A DNA stretch of 64,000 nucleotides from Pseudomonadota bacterium (GTDB taxonomy: Bacteria; Pseudomonadota; Gammaproteobacteria; Legionellales; Legionellaceae): positions 62,001-126,000 of the forward strand of contig JAGVJN010000014.1 in assembly GCA_020051095.1 (NCBI GenBank), in the 5' to 3' direction. Numbering within the stretch: position 1 is the stretch's first letter; every line of letters starts with the position of its first letter. Below the pieces are notes generated by a model. That model saw only the letters and a list, made by a program, of their open reading frames with translations, was not told where the DNA came from and ran no database searches. Both the position numbers and the translations under genes were made by a program. Of this stretch, positions 50,193 to 59,765 are shown in pieces.

Positions 50193-50391
50193 ATTTGAAT
50201 AACCTATATTAATAATAAAAACAAAATAGACGCTTGTAGCGCTTCACGCATATTCTTCTAAGAGATGTATGAAACAGTAATTGAAATTTTGAGAAGATAA
50301 ATCTTTTTTTCTAATAATTCAAGGATTGAATCAAGCACATAATACTCACAATTAGATTGCCGTGACGATTTATTTTTAACATTTTAGGCGT

Positions 50392-50397
50392 TATAAT
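50392..50397 (+). promoter_or_regulatory. Candidate -10 element for pcnB
   Basis: A perfect TATAAT lies 22 bases before the GTG start of pcnB in the 227-base divergent region; the -35 (near ATTTATT) is weak. The rest of the region is AT-rich and has no other feature that I can support. Confidence 0.4.
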
Positions 50398-50419
50398 ACA
50401 TCGTTTAATATTACTCTAG

Positions 50420-51772
50420 GTGCCTACCATCTTTAGTTATTTTCGTAAAATTTTGAAGCGTGCACATCCTAAGAAAAAAGTCATTAAGGATGAACATATC
50501 ATACCCCGCACGCAACACTGCTTATCAAAAACGGACATTAGCGAGAATGCCTTAAAAGTGCTGAATCGTTTAAACACTGCCGGTTATGAATCCTATCTTG
50601 TTGGCGGTAGTGTGCGCGACTTACTGTTACGCAAAGTCCCTAAAGATTTTGATATCACAACCAATGCTACTCCCCAACAAATCAAAAAGCTATTTCGCAA
50701 CGCTCGTATCATAGGACGTCGTTTTAAAATCGTCCATATCTTGTTTTATCGTGAGGTGATAGAAGTAGCCACTTTCCGTGCGAGCGCAACACTGCATGAT
50801 AATTTAAAAGCCAATGAAAAAGGTATGCTCATTCAAGACAATGTGTTTGGTACGATGGAAGAAGACATATGGCGGCGTGATTTCACTATCAACGCCCTCC
50901 TCTATGATATTAATCAATCTGCAATCATTGATCTGACGGGTGGTTATCAGCACTTGCGCGATAAAACCATCCATATCATTGGCGATGCGCAAACACGTTA
51001 TAAAGAAGATCCCGTCAGAATGTTAAGAGCCCTACGATTTTCTGCCAAACTTGAATTTGACATGGATGAAGCCACAGCCAAGCCTATCCATTCATTGATC
51101 CACTTGATTCAACATGTTTCTCCTTCTCGATTATTTGATGAAATTACCAAACTTTATCAATGTGGCCATGCACTAAAGGCTCATCAATTAACCGTTCAAT
51201 TTGGGTTATACCAATTGCTCTTACCCCAAACAGCTGACGTCGACAAACAGTTTGAAAACCAACGGACATTGATTCAAATTGCGTTAGAGAATACCGACCG
51301 GCGAATTCATGAAAATAAACCCGTAACACCTGCCTTTATTTTTGCAATCATTCTTTGGTTCCCCTTGATAGCACTTGCCGAAAAAATGGTTGCTGAGGGT
51401 CAAGAGCCTTTGGTTGCTTTAGAAAAGTCCATGAGTGACGTATTGAGCAATCAGTGCCAACTCATTGCCATTCCCAAGCGTTTCACCATTGTCATCCGTG
51501 AGATCTGGCTACTTCAATATCGTTTTACCAAACGAGTCGGCAACCGCGCTTTTCAATTACTAAATCATCCTCGCTTCCGTGCAGCTTATGATTTTCTGGC
51601 CATACGCGCTTTAGCTGGGGATGCGGACATGGATATAGCGGATTGGTGGACAACGTTTCAAGAGGCAAGCCATGAAGATAAAGAAGCCATGATTGCAAAA
51701 ATGCAAGGAAGTCCTGGAAAAAAAAGACGTCGCCGCCGCGCACCTATTAAACGAGAGATAAAGGATGATTGA
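50420..51772 (+). CDS. pcnB: Poly(A) polymerase I
   Basis: PcnB adds 3' poly(A) tails that speed RNA decay. The nucleotidyltransferase core is GGSVRDLLLRKVPKDFDIT near residues 61-79, with the RRDFTINALLYD motif near 154 and RMLRALRFSAKL near 200. The C-terminus is very basic (KKRRRRR), as in PcnB and unlike CCA-adding enzymes. GTG start at 50420 gives the family N-terminus up to SKTDISENALKVL. It overlaps folK by 8 bases. Confidence 0.95.
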   Translation: MPTIFSYFRKILKRAHPKKKVIKDEHIIPRTQHCLSKTDISENALKVLNRLNTAGYESYLVGGSVRDLLLRKVPKDFDITTNATPQQIKKLFRNARIIGRRFKIVHILFYREVIEVATFRASATLHDNLKANEKGMLIQDNVFGTMEEDIWRRDFTINALLYDINQSAIIDLTGGYQHLRDKTIHIIGDAQTRYKEDPVRMLRALRFSAKLEFDMDEATAKPIHSLIHLIQHVSPSRLFDEITKLYQCGHALKAHQLTVQFGLYQLLLPQTADVDKQFENQRTLIQIALENTDRRIHENKPVTPAFIFAIILWFPLIALAEKMVAEGQEPLVALEKSMSDVLSNQCQLIAIPKRFTIVIREIWLLQYRFTKRVGNRAFQLLNHPRFRAAYDFLAIRALAGDADMDIADWWTTFQEASHEDKEAMIAKMQGSPGKKRRRRRAPIKREIKDD

Positions 51773-52175
51773 TTGTTACATCGCCCTAGGCAGCAATTTG
51801 GCAACGCCTAATCGGCAAATACGGACAGCGATTAAACATCTGAAAAACCTTCCCCATAGCCATGTCATTCAAGTAGCACCATTTTATTGTAACCCCGCTA
51901 TCGGTTTAAAAAATCAGCCCAAGTTTATCAATACAGTTGTTCATATAAAAACTCGAATAATGCCTTTGAATTTACTAGCACTCTGTCAAAAAATTGAGAA
52001 ATACCAAGGCCGAGTAAGAAAGCGACGATGGGGCGCAAGAAAAATTGATGTCGACCTTATTATTTATGGTGAGAAATCCATGCATCACCCCAAACTCACG
52101 CTTCCCCATCCTCGTTATCGTGAACGCGATTTTGTTCGTATTCCCTTGTCTTATTTAGATTGGACGTTGATTTAA
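51765..52175 (+). CDS. folK: HPPK (folate pyrophosphokinase)
   Basis: FolK transfers pyrophosphate from ATP to 6-hydroxymethyl-dihydropterin. ALGSNLATP is at residues 6-14, and RWGARKIDVDLIIYG with LPHPRYRERDF are the pterin/Mg2+ motifs. At 136 residues it is shorter than the usual 160, mostly at the C-terminus, but all motifs are there. The pcnB-folK order is standard. Confidence 0.94.
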   Translation: MIDCYIALGSNLATPNRQIRTAIKHLKNLPHSHVIQVAPFYCNPAIGLKNQPKFINTVVHIKTRIMPLNLLALCQKIEKYQGRVRKRRWGARKIDVDLIIYGEKSMHHPKLTLPHPRYRERDFVRIPLSYLDWTLI

Positions 52176-52382
52176 GATACATAATCTAACGAGAGGACTG
52201 CGGACCATCCGGTAATAAAAACTCCGAGAACTAAATATCATTACGGTGAGAAACTCATAATTTGTATTTGTGCGTTAATCATAAGGTTGATATTTTTTCA
52301 GATAGCCATCTAGGCTGCTCCTTACTAGATTAGTATTGCTATGACTATCTGGTACGAAATTGCCTTCGCTTGATGCGACATA
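52176..52382. other. Convergent spacer after folK
   Basis: The 207 bases hold CAGATAG (52299-52305) and CTATCTG (52345-52351) as arms of a 53-base inverted repeat. There is no T-run placed for termination in either direction, and I see no gene. Confidence 0.4.
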
Positions 52383-53681
52383 TTAACTTATCTTTGGGGC
52401 CTTTGATTGGGTCGATTCTATTCTTTTATGGGCACTTTGAAAAAGTTTGTCAACGGCTCGATGAGAATCAGTTTTTAAACCAAAAACACTTAAAAAGTAA
52501 GTTGTTCTACCCTGGGCTGTGTCAATGACTTTCATTTTACCCGACGTAACAAATTCCTTTTTAATTGCTTCTATCTCGCTTGCTGAATTTACTTTTTCTA
52601 ATGAATCTTTGAGCTCTTTAAGTAACGATCGCTTAAGCGCATCTCCTTTTAACCCGCTATACTGCTCTTGAAATTCCGAGAGAGCAAAATCAGCTGAACT
52701 CACTTCATGAAAAGAATGCTGTCGGTTGCTCAATCTGCCTTCTAGATACTCACGAACAGCTACTCTGGAATTCGTCTTGTGTTGGGTAAGTAACAACTCT
52801 TTATGTGATTTTAGTTCATCAATAACGTCTTTTGGTAACAGAATGACGTTTTGTTCTACCCGTTCTAACAATTTGATGGGAGATTTTGATAAGGACCATC
52901 CGGGATTGGAATAATAGAAGGATCTTACCACCCATCGCCACGCACTTTTATTACTTTTTAAGTGGTTATATATGTATATCCATTGATCATTACCATTAAT
53001 TGTTCTTGAGTCGTCCTCGCTCATATTTTGTGTATAAGCCGTGGGATTATTATAATGAAACAGACCAAAGTCAAGGTCGATTAGCCTTAAACCATCGGAT
53101 GTGTACATGATATTTTGCCGACTATCATGATCACAATTATCGGCTAAATCTGGGTGAGAATAGCCTAACTCATTTAACTTTTTAAGGGCTATGACCCATT
53201 TATCCACTGCATCAGGATCCTTCGGTTCCCCTGGAATTAACCTGGGCATGTTAAAGACTACGTTGTTATTGGCTTTCGTATTCCACAGTCCTAAGACAAA
53301 ATACTGATCAATTTTATGGGTGGAGAGCATAAACTTTTGCTCTAGTAGACGGTGGTTGATACGATGAAGATTGTTTATTCCTTCATCAGTATATGCACTG
53401 TTATGCCTTGTTCTTTTAATGGCCTTGTCATCCGTTTTTTTATAAACCACTCCCTCAACCCCCATGCCTATGATTGCCTCTGAGGGTCTGTAGCTTTTAT
53501 TCAATGATTTATTACTTTTCCACAATTCCACACTAGCAATGGGTGCAGAATGCTGGCTATCAAAGCGAACAGCGTAGACAACATTTTGGTAGCGAAAAAT
53601 TTTAAAGGATGGATCCTCGGCATCAAGGTAATGGGCAGTGATATCATCCCCACTCATAAAATCGCTTGTAGCAGGCATCAT
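52383..53681 (-). CDS. Eukaryotic-like protein kinase-fold protein, possible effector
   Basis: The 432-residue protein has kinase-like landmarks in order: a glycine loop GMGVEGVVY (residues 72-80, GxGxxGxVY), a Lys in KAIKR (K89), YSHPDL (174-179) where HRD is expected, RQNIMY with Asn190, and IDLDFG (201-206) in place of DFG. The stretch between His-Pro-Asp and Asn is longer than in standard kinases. No signal peptide or membrane helix is seen; the last 170 residues are helical and polar. AGGA lies 7 bases before the ATG. In Legionellales such lone kinase-like genes are often Dot/Icm effectors; that is inference. Small-molecule kinase or pseudokinase are alternatives. Confidence 0.65.
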   Translation of the reverse strand: MMPATSDFMSGDDITAHYLDAEDPSFKIFRYQNVVYAVRFDSQHSAPIASVELWKSNKSLNKSYRPSEAIIGMGVEGVVYKKTDDKAIKRTRHNSAYTDEGINNLHRINHRLLEQKFMLSTHKIDQYFVLGLWNTKANNNVVFNMPRLIPGEPKDPDAVDKWVIALKKLNELGYSHPDLADNCDHDSRQNIMYTSDGLRLIDLDFGLFHYNNPTAYTQNMSEDDSRTINGNDQWIYIYNHLKSNKSAWRWVVRSFYYSNPGWSLSKSPIKLLERVEQNVILLPKDVIDELKSHKELLLTQHKTNSRVAVREYLEGRLSNRQHSFHEVSSADFALSEFQEQYSGLKGDALKRSLLKELKDSLEKVNSASEIEAIKKEFVTSGKMKVIDTAQGRTTYFLSVFGLKTDSHRAVDKLFQSAHKRIESTQSKAPKIS

Positions 53682-53706
53682 GTTATTATCCTAAGTAGTT
53701 ATCTAT

Positions 53707-53724
53707 TTCAATCATAGAATTGAA
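53707..53724. promoter_or_regulatory. Dyad upstream of the kinase-like gene
   Basis: TTCAAT-CATAGA-ATTGAA is a perfect 6-6-6 dyad 26-43 bases before the kinase-like ATG. A TATAAT on the minus strand (53793-53798) lies further upstream, so the dyad would be in the leader. Confidence 0.4.
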
Positions 53725-53840
53725 CTGAAAAATGTGAAGAAATAACCCATATGTCGGCATTGTTATCAATCGCTACTCATCTACTTATGTTTATTATACC
53801 ACATTGTTATATTATTGGGCATATTCATAGGATATTTAAC

Positions 53841-54471
53841 TCACGTCATCGGTTTTTCATAGACCATCACCAGCACAACGCCGTCATGAATTTCCAGTTG
53901 AATAGTATTGAGTATATTCCGATTAAAACACGACGTTTGCCCCGGAAACGCTAAATTAAACTCCTTTAACTCCCATTTCAACCCGATTGAACTAATGTTC
54001 GCACTGGGGATGCCAAAAAGCGATAGTTTAGTATCGATTGGCAGTGTCAATTGCTCTGATTGACCTTTTTTTATAACGAATCCAAGAAGTAGGGGGGGCG
54101 TAAAAAAGACTATTTGTTGCCATAAAGATATTAATATTGTTAAGAATATGGTCCAAATACCCGCCGTTCATGCCAACAATAATTGCCGGAAGAAGGTTTT
54201 GTTGATGTAAATAATGCATCGATTTTTGAAAATCTGAGCTATTTTGGCATGGTTCAAACAAGACAGGATGATTATTACGCAAGGCCGCATGAATACTATC
54301 CAGATCGCCAATGATGATTTCTGGTGATAATCTCATCTTCTTTAAATGATTTGCTGCCCCGTCTGCAGCGATAACAGGTAACTGCTGCTGTCGAAAAAAG
54401 GATGCCTCTGGCAAATCACCATTTAAGCATAAAATCAAGCGATATCTACTATCGAATAGATAGTTTATCAT
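53841..54471 (-). pseudogene. thiN: Thiamine pyrophosphokinase, frameshifted
   Basis: The N-terminal 147 codons (54028-54471) show the family motifs AADGAANHLKK, IIIGDLDSIH, SSDFQKSMHYL and MNGGYLDHILNN. The matching C-terminal part lies in another frame (53841-54050: SLFGIPSANISSIGLKWELK). They join if one base is removed from the run of seven C (minus strand; G at 54092-54098): the frame then reads YAPLLLGFVIKKGQ and on through LTLPIDTKLSLFG to the stop, giving about 209 residues, the family length. So a single indel breaks the gene. It may be a pseudogene, a slippage-switched gene or a sequencing error. Confidence 0.85.
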
Positions 54472-54605
54472 AACGATGCTTCAACAATATTAAATAACAA
54501 ATCCCAGAATATTTCTGGCTAGAACAGCCATTGTTCTGGTTTCATTGCCATAAACAATCAAGGCCAATGAGCCGATTAGATAGTTCAAAATCAAGATCGT
54601 TTCAA

Positions 54606-54628
54606 AAAGTAAGCGTAGTTACTACGCG
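54606..54628 (-). terminator. Possible terminator after thiN
   Basis: On the minus strand GCGTAG-TAA-CTACGC (54614-54628) is a perfect 6-base-pair stem followed by TTACTTTTT. It lies about 35 bases before position 54662, upstream of thiN in minus-strand order, so it most likely acts on transcripts leaving der. Confidence 0.4.
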
Positions 54629-54661
54629 CCTATTTGGTTGAACTGAACATATTCCTTAAGA

Positions 54662-56065
54662 CTATTTTTTATAACGCCTTGAAATCAAACGTTTCTTTTT
54701 GCGTTGTTGTCGAGGAGTAAGTTCATTTTTCTTATTTTTAAAAGGATTGTCTCCCGTTTTAAACGAAATTTTAACGGGGGTTCCAACAAGATTTAGTTGT
54801 TCCGTGAATTGGTTTGCTAAATAGCGCTTATAGCTATCAGGTAAATCATTTAATTGATTGCCATGGATGACAATGGTCGGTGGATTGTGTCCACCCGCAT
54901 GAGCATATCGCAATTTTATTCGACGTCCTTTGACGAGTGGCGGTTGATGTTGGCTAACCATATCTTGTAATAGTCGTGTTAGCTTTGATGTGGATAGCGC
55001 CATATTGGCTGAATCATATGCTTCATGAATATCGGCATATAATAAACCAACGTTACTACCATGCAACGCCGACACAAACCGTTTTTTAGCATAAGTTAAA
55101 AAAGGTAACCGTCTTTCAATATCTTGCTTGACTTTGTCCTTGCTCTCCTCATCCAGCCCATCCCATTTATTGACAACAATGACAATGGCACGACCCGACT
55201 CAACGATAAAGCCAGCCATGTGGAGATCTTGTTCTGTAACCCCTTCACGAGCGTCAATAACCAGCAAGCAAACGTTTGCTTCATCAATGGCTTGCAGCGA
55301 TTTAATCACCGAGAATTTTTCAATTGATTGCTGTATGCGCCCTCTTTTACGCACCCCTGCCGTATCAATTAAGATATAGGATTGTTGGTTACGTGAGAAC
55401 GGAATACGAATGCTGTCTCGGGTAGTTCCAGGCATATCATAGACAACTACACGCTCTTCACCAAGAATTCGATTGACTAGGGTTGATTTACCCACATTGG
55501 GTCGTCCGATGAAAGCAATGACAATTGCCTCTTTGTCTAACTTAAGGGTCGTATCTTCAGATTCAGTGGGTTCGGGTGGAAATAACGACTCACATTGATA
55601 AACTAAATCCTGCAATCCACGCCCATGCGATGCTGCCAGAGGGACAACATGATTAAATCCAAGATGAGCAAACTCACCCAAGGCAACATCTTCTTGCATG
55701 CCATCGGTTTTGTTAACACCGAGAATGACAGGTTTATTCATCCGCCGAAGTTGATTCGCAATATCGCTATCAATGGGTGACAACCCGCTGCGTCCATCCA
55801 CCACAAAAAGGATGACATCGGCTTCTTGCAGAGCCTGGGTTGATTGGCGACTCATCAGGGTATCCACTGCTGCATCATCCACACCGATACCACCGGTATC
55901 AACAATGATAAATGGACGCTCACCCAATGTCACATGCCCATATTGTCTATCACGGGTCAACCCCGGAAAATCAGCGACTAAAGCATCCCGTGAACGGGTA
56001 AGGCCGTTAAACAATGTTGATTTGCCAACATTGGGGCGACCAACTAATACAACAACTGGTTCCAT
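54662..56065 (-). CDS. der: Ribosome assembly GTPase Der (EngA)
   Basis: Der has two tandem GTPase domains and a KH-like tail and helps 50S assembly. G1 motifs are GRPNVGKST near residue 8 and GRPNVGKST again near 181; the G4 motifs NKTD and NKWD are present. The C-terminus is basic ([16 protein letters not shown]). Length 467 is typical. It follows bamB by 2 bases. Confidence 0.97.
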   Translation of the reverse strand: MEPVVVLVGRPNVGKSTLFNGLTRSRDALVADFPGLTRDRQYGHVTLGERPFIIVDTGGIGVDDAAVDTLMSRQSTQALQEADVILFVVDGRSGLSPIDSDIANQLRRMNKPVILGVNKTDGMQEDVALGEFAHLGFNHVVPLAASHGRGLQDLVYQCESLFPPEPTESEDTTLKLDKEAIVIAFIGRPNVGKSTLVNRILGEERVVVYDMPGTTRDSIRIPFSRNQQSYILIDTAGVRKRGRIQQSIEKFSVIKSLQAIDEANVCLLVIDAREGVTEQDLHMAGFIVESGRAIVIVVNKWDGLDEESKDKVKQDIERRLPFLTYAKKRFVSALHGSNVGLLYADIHEAYDSANMALSTSKLTRLLQDMVSQHQPPLVKGRRIKLRYAHAGGHNPPTIVIHGNQLNDLPDSYKRYLANQFTEQLNLVGTPVKISFKTGDNPFKNKKNELTPRQQRKKKRLISRRYKK

Positions 56066-56067
56066 CG

Positions 56068-57237
56068 TTATCCTACTGAGTACCGGCTTAAATAACCAGA
56101 TGTTGTTTGAATTAATAAACTATCATCTGCGACAACTGGTGCAACAGACGATTTAGCCTGCGCATTGACGCGTGCCGTAAAAACGCCCGTTCGCAAGGAT
56201 AAGCCATGGACCAAGCCTGTTTTATCGGTAACAAATAACTGATTATTTGCCACGACCGGTGCGCTTAAACCACGATGCATTAGCTGAGGTTGTTTCCAAT
56301 TAACTCGACCGCTTTGTTTATCTAATGACCAAATTACATCATTGCTATCAACGTAGTATAAGTTACTCCGATCCACAGCGATGTCTTTATAAACAGAAGC
56401 ATTTCGTCGCCATTTAAACTGACCTGTTTGTAAAGATAAAGCGCCAACTGCTCCCTGAAAAGCTGCGAAGTAGGCGGTATCATTTTCAATGATGGGATCG
56501 GCATCCACGTCAACTAACTGCTCAATATCACTTGCGCCTTTGGGAAAGGCAATTCGACCTTGCCATAATGATCGACCTGTTGCAATATCAATCGCTTCAA
56601 CCTTGCCGTCTGAAAAGGCGGAAAGGACATATTGATTATTGGCAAGCACAGGACTTGAACTCGCTTTTAAGATGATATCTGGCGCACCATGATCCACTGA
56701 CCATAATTTTTCACCGTTTTTGACATCAAATGCGTATAAAAAACCATCAACTGTTTTGGCAATGACTTTATTTTTCGCTATCAAGGGCTTTGCCAACATA
56801 TCATTGGACAACTGTGTTTGCCAAAGTTTGCTACCGTCGGATTTTTTAAGGAGATGTAGTTTGGCGTCATTTGTGGTAAGCGCAATAAAGTTATCAGATA
56901 CCGTGGGACCGCTAACAATCGGTTGGGATAAATTAGACTGCCATAGTATTTTCCCATTCCCTTCTTGGATTGCTTTAACCACGCCTTGACCGCTCACAGC
57001 ATAGATAATTTTTTTATTGACCACGGGTGTCGTCTTCTCAAGCGTGGAAATATTCTTCTCTTTTCCAATAGGAACTTCCCACTTTTTAGTTAAATCCGAT
57101 CGCTGCGTCATCATCGGAAGCGTCTTCGGTTCGGGGGTATTGTCTTTCCCAAGCATATAATTATCGACATAAGTACAGGATGTTAATGGGATAATCAAAC
57201 TGGCTAAAGTGATTTTTCGATACAACAGTTTCATCAT
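56068..57237 (-). CDS. bamB: Outer membrane assembly lipoprotein BamB
   Basis: BamB supports BamA in inserting outer-membrane barrels. The 389-residue protein has a lipobox LTSC at residues 18-21 and PQQ-like beta-propeller blades (repeated [30 protein letters not shown]). It is placed between yfgM and der as in E. coli. Confidence 0.94.
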   Translation of the reverse strand: MMKLLYRKITLASLIIPLTSCTYVDNYMLGKDNTPEPKTLPMMTQRSDLTKKWEVPIGKEKNISTLEKTTPVVNKKIIYAVSGQGVVKAIQEGNGKILWQSNLSQPIVSGPTVSDNFIALTTNDAKLHLLKKSDGSKLWQTQLSNDMLAKPLIAKNKVIAKTVDGFLYAFDVKNGEKLWSVDHGAPDIILKASSSPVLANNQYVLSAFSDGKVEAIDIATGRSLWQGRIAFPKGASDIEQLVDVDADPIIENDTAYFAAFQGAVGALSLQTGQFKWRRNASVYKDIAVDRSNLYYVDSNDVIWSLDKQSGRVNWKQPQLMHRGLSAPVVANNQLFVTDKTGLVHGLSLRTGVFTARVNAQAKSSVAPVVADDSLLIQTTSGYLSRYSVG

Positions 57238-57265
57238 TATTTGTTCTCGTTAAGTTATTAACTAA

Positions 57266-57931
57266 TTAGACGGTTTTTATACTTGCTTGCTCGGACAATT
57301 GTAACCTTGCAACATCATTTGATTTCATTTCTAAAAATAAATTACCGACATTTTGCTTTCGGGTTGTTGACAGCGCATCTTCATAGGCAACTTTAGCCTT
57401 TTCAAATTCACCCATTGCTGAATAGATATCACCGCGCAACTCACTAACCAAAGGCCGATAGCTATCATTAGAAATTGTGCCAATAGCATTAAGCGCTGAT
57501 TGATAATTCTTTTGCGCAACCAACACCCGAGCCAGACGTAACTTGGCAATTTGCGTGAGCGCACTATTTTTATTATTTTTAATCACAGCATTCAAACGAG
57601 AAACAGCTTGATCATAGTTTTTTTTCTCGGTCGCAACTTTAGCTAAGGTTAAATTAGCGGCGTCGCCATAAACTGTTCCTTGGTGATTTTCTACTAATTT
57701 ATTCGCCCTCGAAACAAGTGCTTTATTGTCCTGATTAGTATAAGCCACTAACATTTGCTCATAAAGCGAAGAGGCTTGAATTGAAACCTTTTGATTGTGC
57801 CATTGCCAGTATCGATACCCAGCAAAACAAACAACAAGGATTAATACAATGGTTGAAATGGTATTGCCATGTTTACTCCACCATTTTTTTATCTGTTCAA
57901 TTTGTTCTTCTTCAGTCACATAGGTTGACAT
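57266..57931 (-). CDS. yfgM: YfgM family translocon-associated protein
   Basis: The 221-residue protein has a cytosolic start (VTEEEQIEQIKKWW), one membrane helix (about residues 22-40) and a periplasmic TPR domain. YfgM binds SecYEG and the chaperone PpiD and helps trafficking of envelope proteins. It starts 3 bases after hisS and precedes bamB, matching E. coli. Confidence 0.9.
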   Translation of the reverse strand: MSTYVTEEEQIEQIKKWWSKHGNTISTIVLILVVCFAGYRYWQWHNQKVSIQASSLYEQMLVAYTNQDNKALVSRANKLVENHQGTVYGDAANLTLAKVATEKKNYDQAVSRLNAVIKNNKNSALTQIAKLRLARVLVAQKNYQSALNAIGTISNDSYRPLVSELRGDIYSAMGEFEKAKVAYEDALSTTRKQNVGNLFLEMKSNDVARLQLSEQASIKTV

Positions 57932-57934
57932 GGC

Positions 57935-59224
57935 TTACTCCTCGATCTGTTGGATAATATTCGCTACAGCTTGTAGCAAGTCATTTTGTGAAATGACTTG
58001 TTGAGGTTCATCTTTTCTTAAAAATTTAATTCCGATTGTATTTTGCTCAAGCTCTTCTTCACCAATTATTAGCGCCAAGTATGCCTGGCTTTTGTCTGCC
58101 TTTTTAAACTGACTTTTTAATCCTGTCGAAACATGGCTAACAATGACGCTTTCATCAGCAAATTGAGTTCTCAGTTTTTCAGCCAATTGCAAAGCAATGA
58201 CTCTTGCTTCATCCGTCGTTGTAATAAAGAAAATTAAGGGATAGCGTTGCGATGGCAAGCTCTTTTGTTTTACTTCTTGCAATAAGATCAATCGCTCCAT
58301 GCCCAGAGCAAATCCCATGGCAGTGGTTTGCTTACCTCCCAAATGCTCAACTAATGAATCATACCGACCACCGGCACAGACCGTTGATTGGCTCCCCAGC
58401 AGATTAGTTGTCCATTCAAACACGGTTTGATTATAATAGTCTAATCCTCGAACCAACGTTGGATTAACGCGATAACCTATACCAACGTTTTCAAGCACAG
58501 CACACAACTGTGCAAAATGATTCTTACTTTCTTCATTCAGGTGATCAATTAATTTTGGCGCATTGTTAATAACCTCAGTCATATCAGGATTTTTGCTGTC
58601 AAGAATGCGCAATGGATTTCGATTTAATCGCCTAATACTATCTTCATCGAGCAAATAGGCATGATCTTGAAAATAGGTGGTAAGCAACTTGATATAGGAC
58701 TGACGCTCTTGGATTGTGCCAAGTGAATTGATTTCTAACACCAAATCATCCAGTAAATCAAGCTTCTGCCATAACCGCTGGCAGAGGAGGAGCATTTCAG
58801 CCTCAATAGAAATGCCATCAAAACCATAAATTTCCACACCTAATTGATAGAATTGTCGATACCGACCTTTCTGAGGTTTTTCATGCCGAAACATGGGGCC
58901 AATATACCACAATTTTTGTTGTTGGTTATGTAACAATCCATGCTCAATACAAGCTCTAACGGTGGAGGCTGTCCCTTCAGGTCGAAGCGTTAAACTATCA
59001 CCATTTAGATCCGTAAAAGTATACATCTCCTTTTCAACAATATCCGTAAAATCACCGATTGATCGCTTAAAAAGATTCGTACTCTCAACTATTGGCGTGC
59101 GTATTTCATCATAGCCATAGCTCGATAGCACTTGTCGCATTGTTGCCTCTAAAGCCTGCCACTTTGGTGTATCTTGTGGAAGAATATCATTCATTCCGCG
59201 TATTGCTTGAATCTTATCCGACAC
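57935..59224 (-). CDS. hisS: Histidyl-tRNA synthetase
   Basis: This class II synthetase of 429 residues has IRGMNDILP at the start, TLRPEGTAS (motif 2 region), RGLDYYNQTVFEW and AGGRYDSL, plus the C-terminal anticodon-binding domain. The start is GTG at 59224, and the first 11 bases overlap the rodZ end. Confidence 0.97.
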   Translation of the reverse strand: MSDKIQAIRGMNDILPQDTPKWQALEATMRQVLSSYGYDEIRTPIVESTNLFKRSIGDFTDIVEKEMYTFTDLNGDSLTLRPEGTASTVRACIEHGLLHNQQQKLWYIGPMFRHEKPQKGRYRQFYQLGVEIYGFDGISIEAEMLLLCQRLWQKLDLLDDLVLEINSLGTIQERQSYIKLLTTYFQDHAYLLDEDSIRRLNRNPLRILDSKNPDMTEVINNAPKLIDHLNEESKNHFAQLCAVLENVGIGYRVNPTLVRGLDYYNQTVFEWTTNLLGSQSTVCAGGRYDSLVEHLGGKQTTAMGFALGMERLILLQEVKQKSLPSQRYPLIFFITTTDEARVIALQLAEKLRTQFADESVIVSHVSTGLKSQFKKADKSQAYLALIIGEEELEQNTIGIKFLRKDEPQQVISQNDLLQAVANIIQQIEE

Positions 59225-59765
59225 GTCCTGACTCCTGATCAGGCAACTTTATGATCGTACTCATTTTGTTTAAATCAGTTAGTTGTTGTTGTTTATCAAT
59301 TTGCTTTTGATTAAGTTGAGCACTCATTTCAGCGGTTGTATCTTGAGAAACTTTCCCATTTTTCCACCAAATTCCAACACTGATAATCACGGCTGACAAC
59401 GATAATACGGTAAACCATTTGACTAAGTTGACCCCATGATTCACATCCTTTCTTTTTTGCCATAAATAGGCCTCTTGTGTCGGCTTATGAATCGCATAAT
59501 TCGAATCATACTGCTCAATCAAAGGCTCTGCTTCGAGGTCAACGCATTTGGCGTAAGCTCGGATATACCCTTTTATAAACACTGTTTGAGGCAACTTATC
59601 AAAGTCATTATCCTCAATTAAAGATAATATCTGGCCTCTTAAATGCAACTTGCCGGCAACATACTCAACGCTATAACCCTTTTTATTTCGAGCATCTTGT
59701 AGTTGTTGACCAATCGAATCTACAGATACTTCTATTGATTGTTCTGTCTCATTATCCGTTGTCAT
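59214..59765 (-). CDS. rodZ: Short RodZ-like cytoskeleton protein
   Basis: RodZ links MreB to the cell-wall elongation machinery. Here residues 15-90 are the N-terminal helix-turn-helix (GQQLQDARNKKGYSVEYVA) and residues 115-134 the membrane helix. Only about 50 periplasmic residues follow, rich in Gln, and the usual C-terminal beta domain (DUF4115) is missing. The total of 183 residues compares with about 330 in E. coli. No frameshift is evident, since hisS begins inside its last codons. The position between pilF and hisS is conserved. Confidence 0.85.
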   Translation of the reverse strand: MTTDNETEQSIEVSVDSIGQQLQDARNKKGYSVEYVAGKLHLRGQILSLIEDNDFDKLPQTVFIKGYIRAYAKCVDLEAEPLIEQYDSNYAIHKPTQEAYLWQKRKDVNHGVNLVKWFTVLSLSAVIISVGIWWKNGKVSQDTTAEMSAQLNQKQIDKQQQLTDLNKMSTIIKLPDQESGRVG

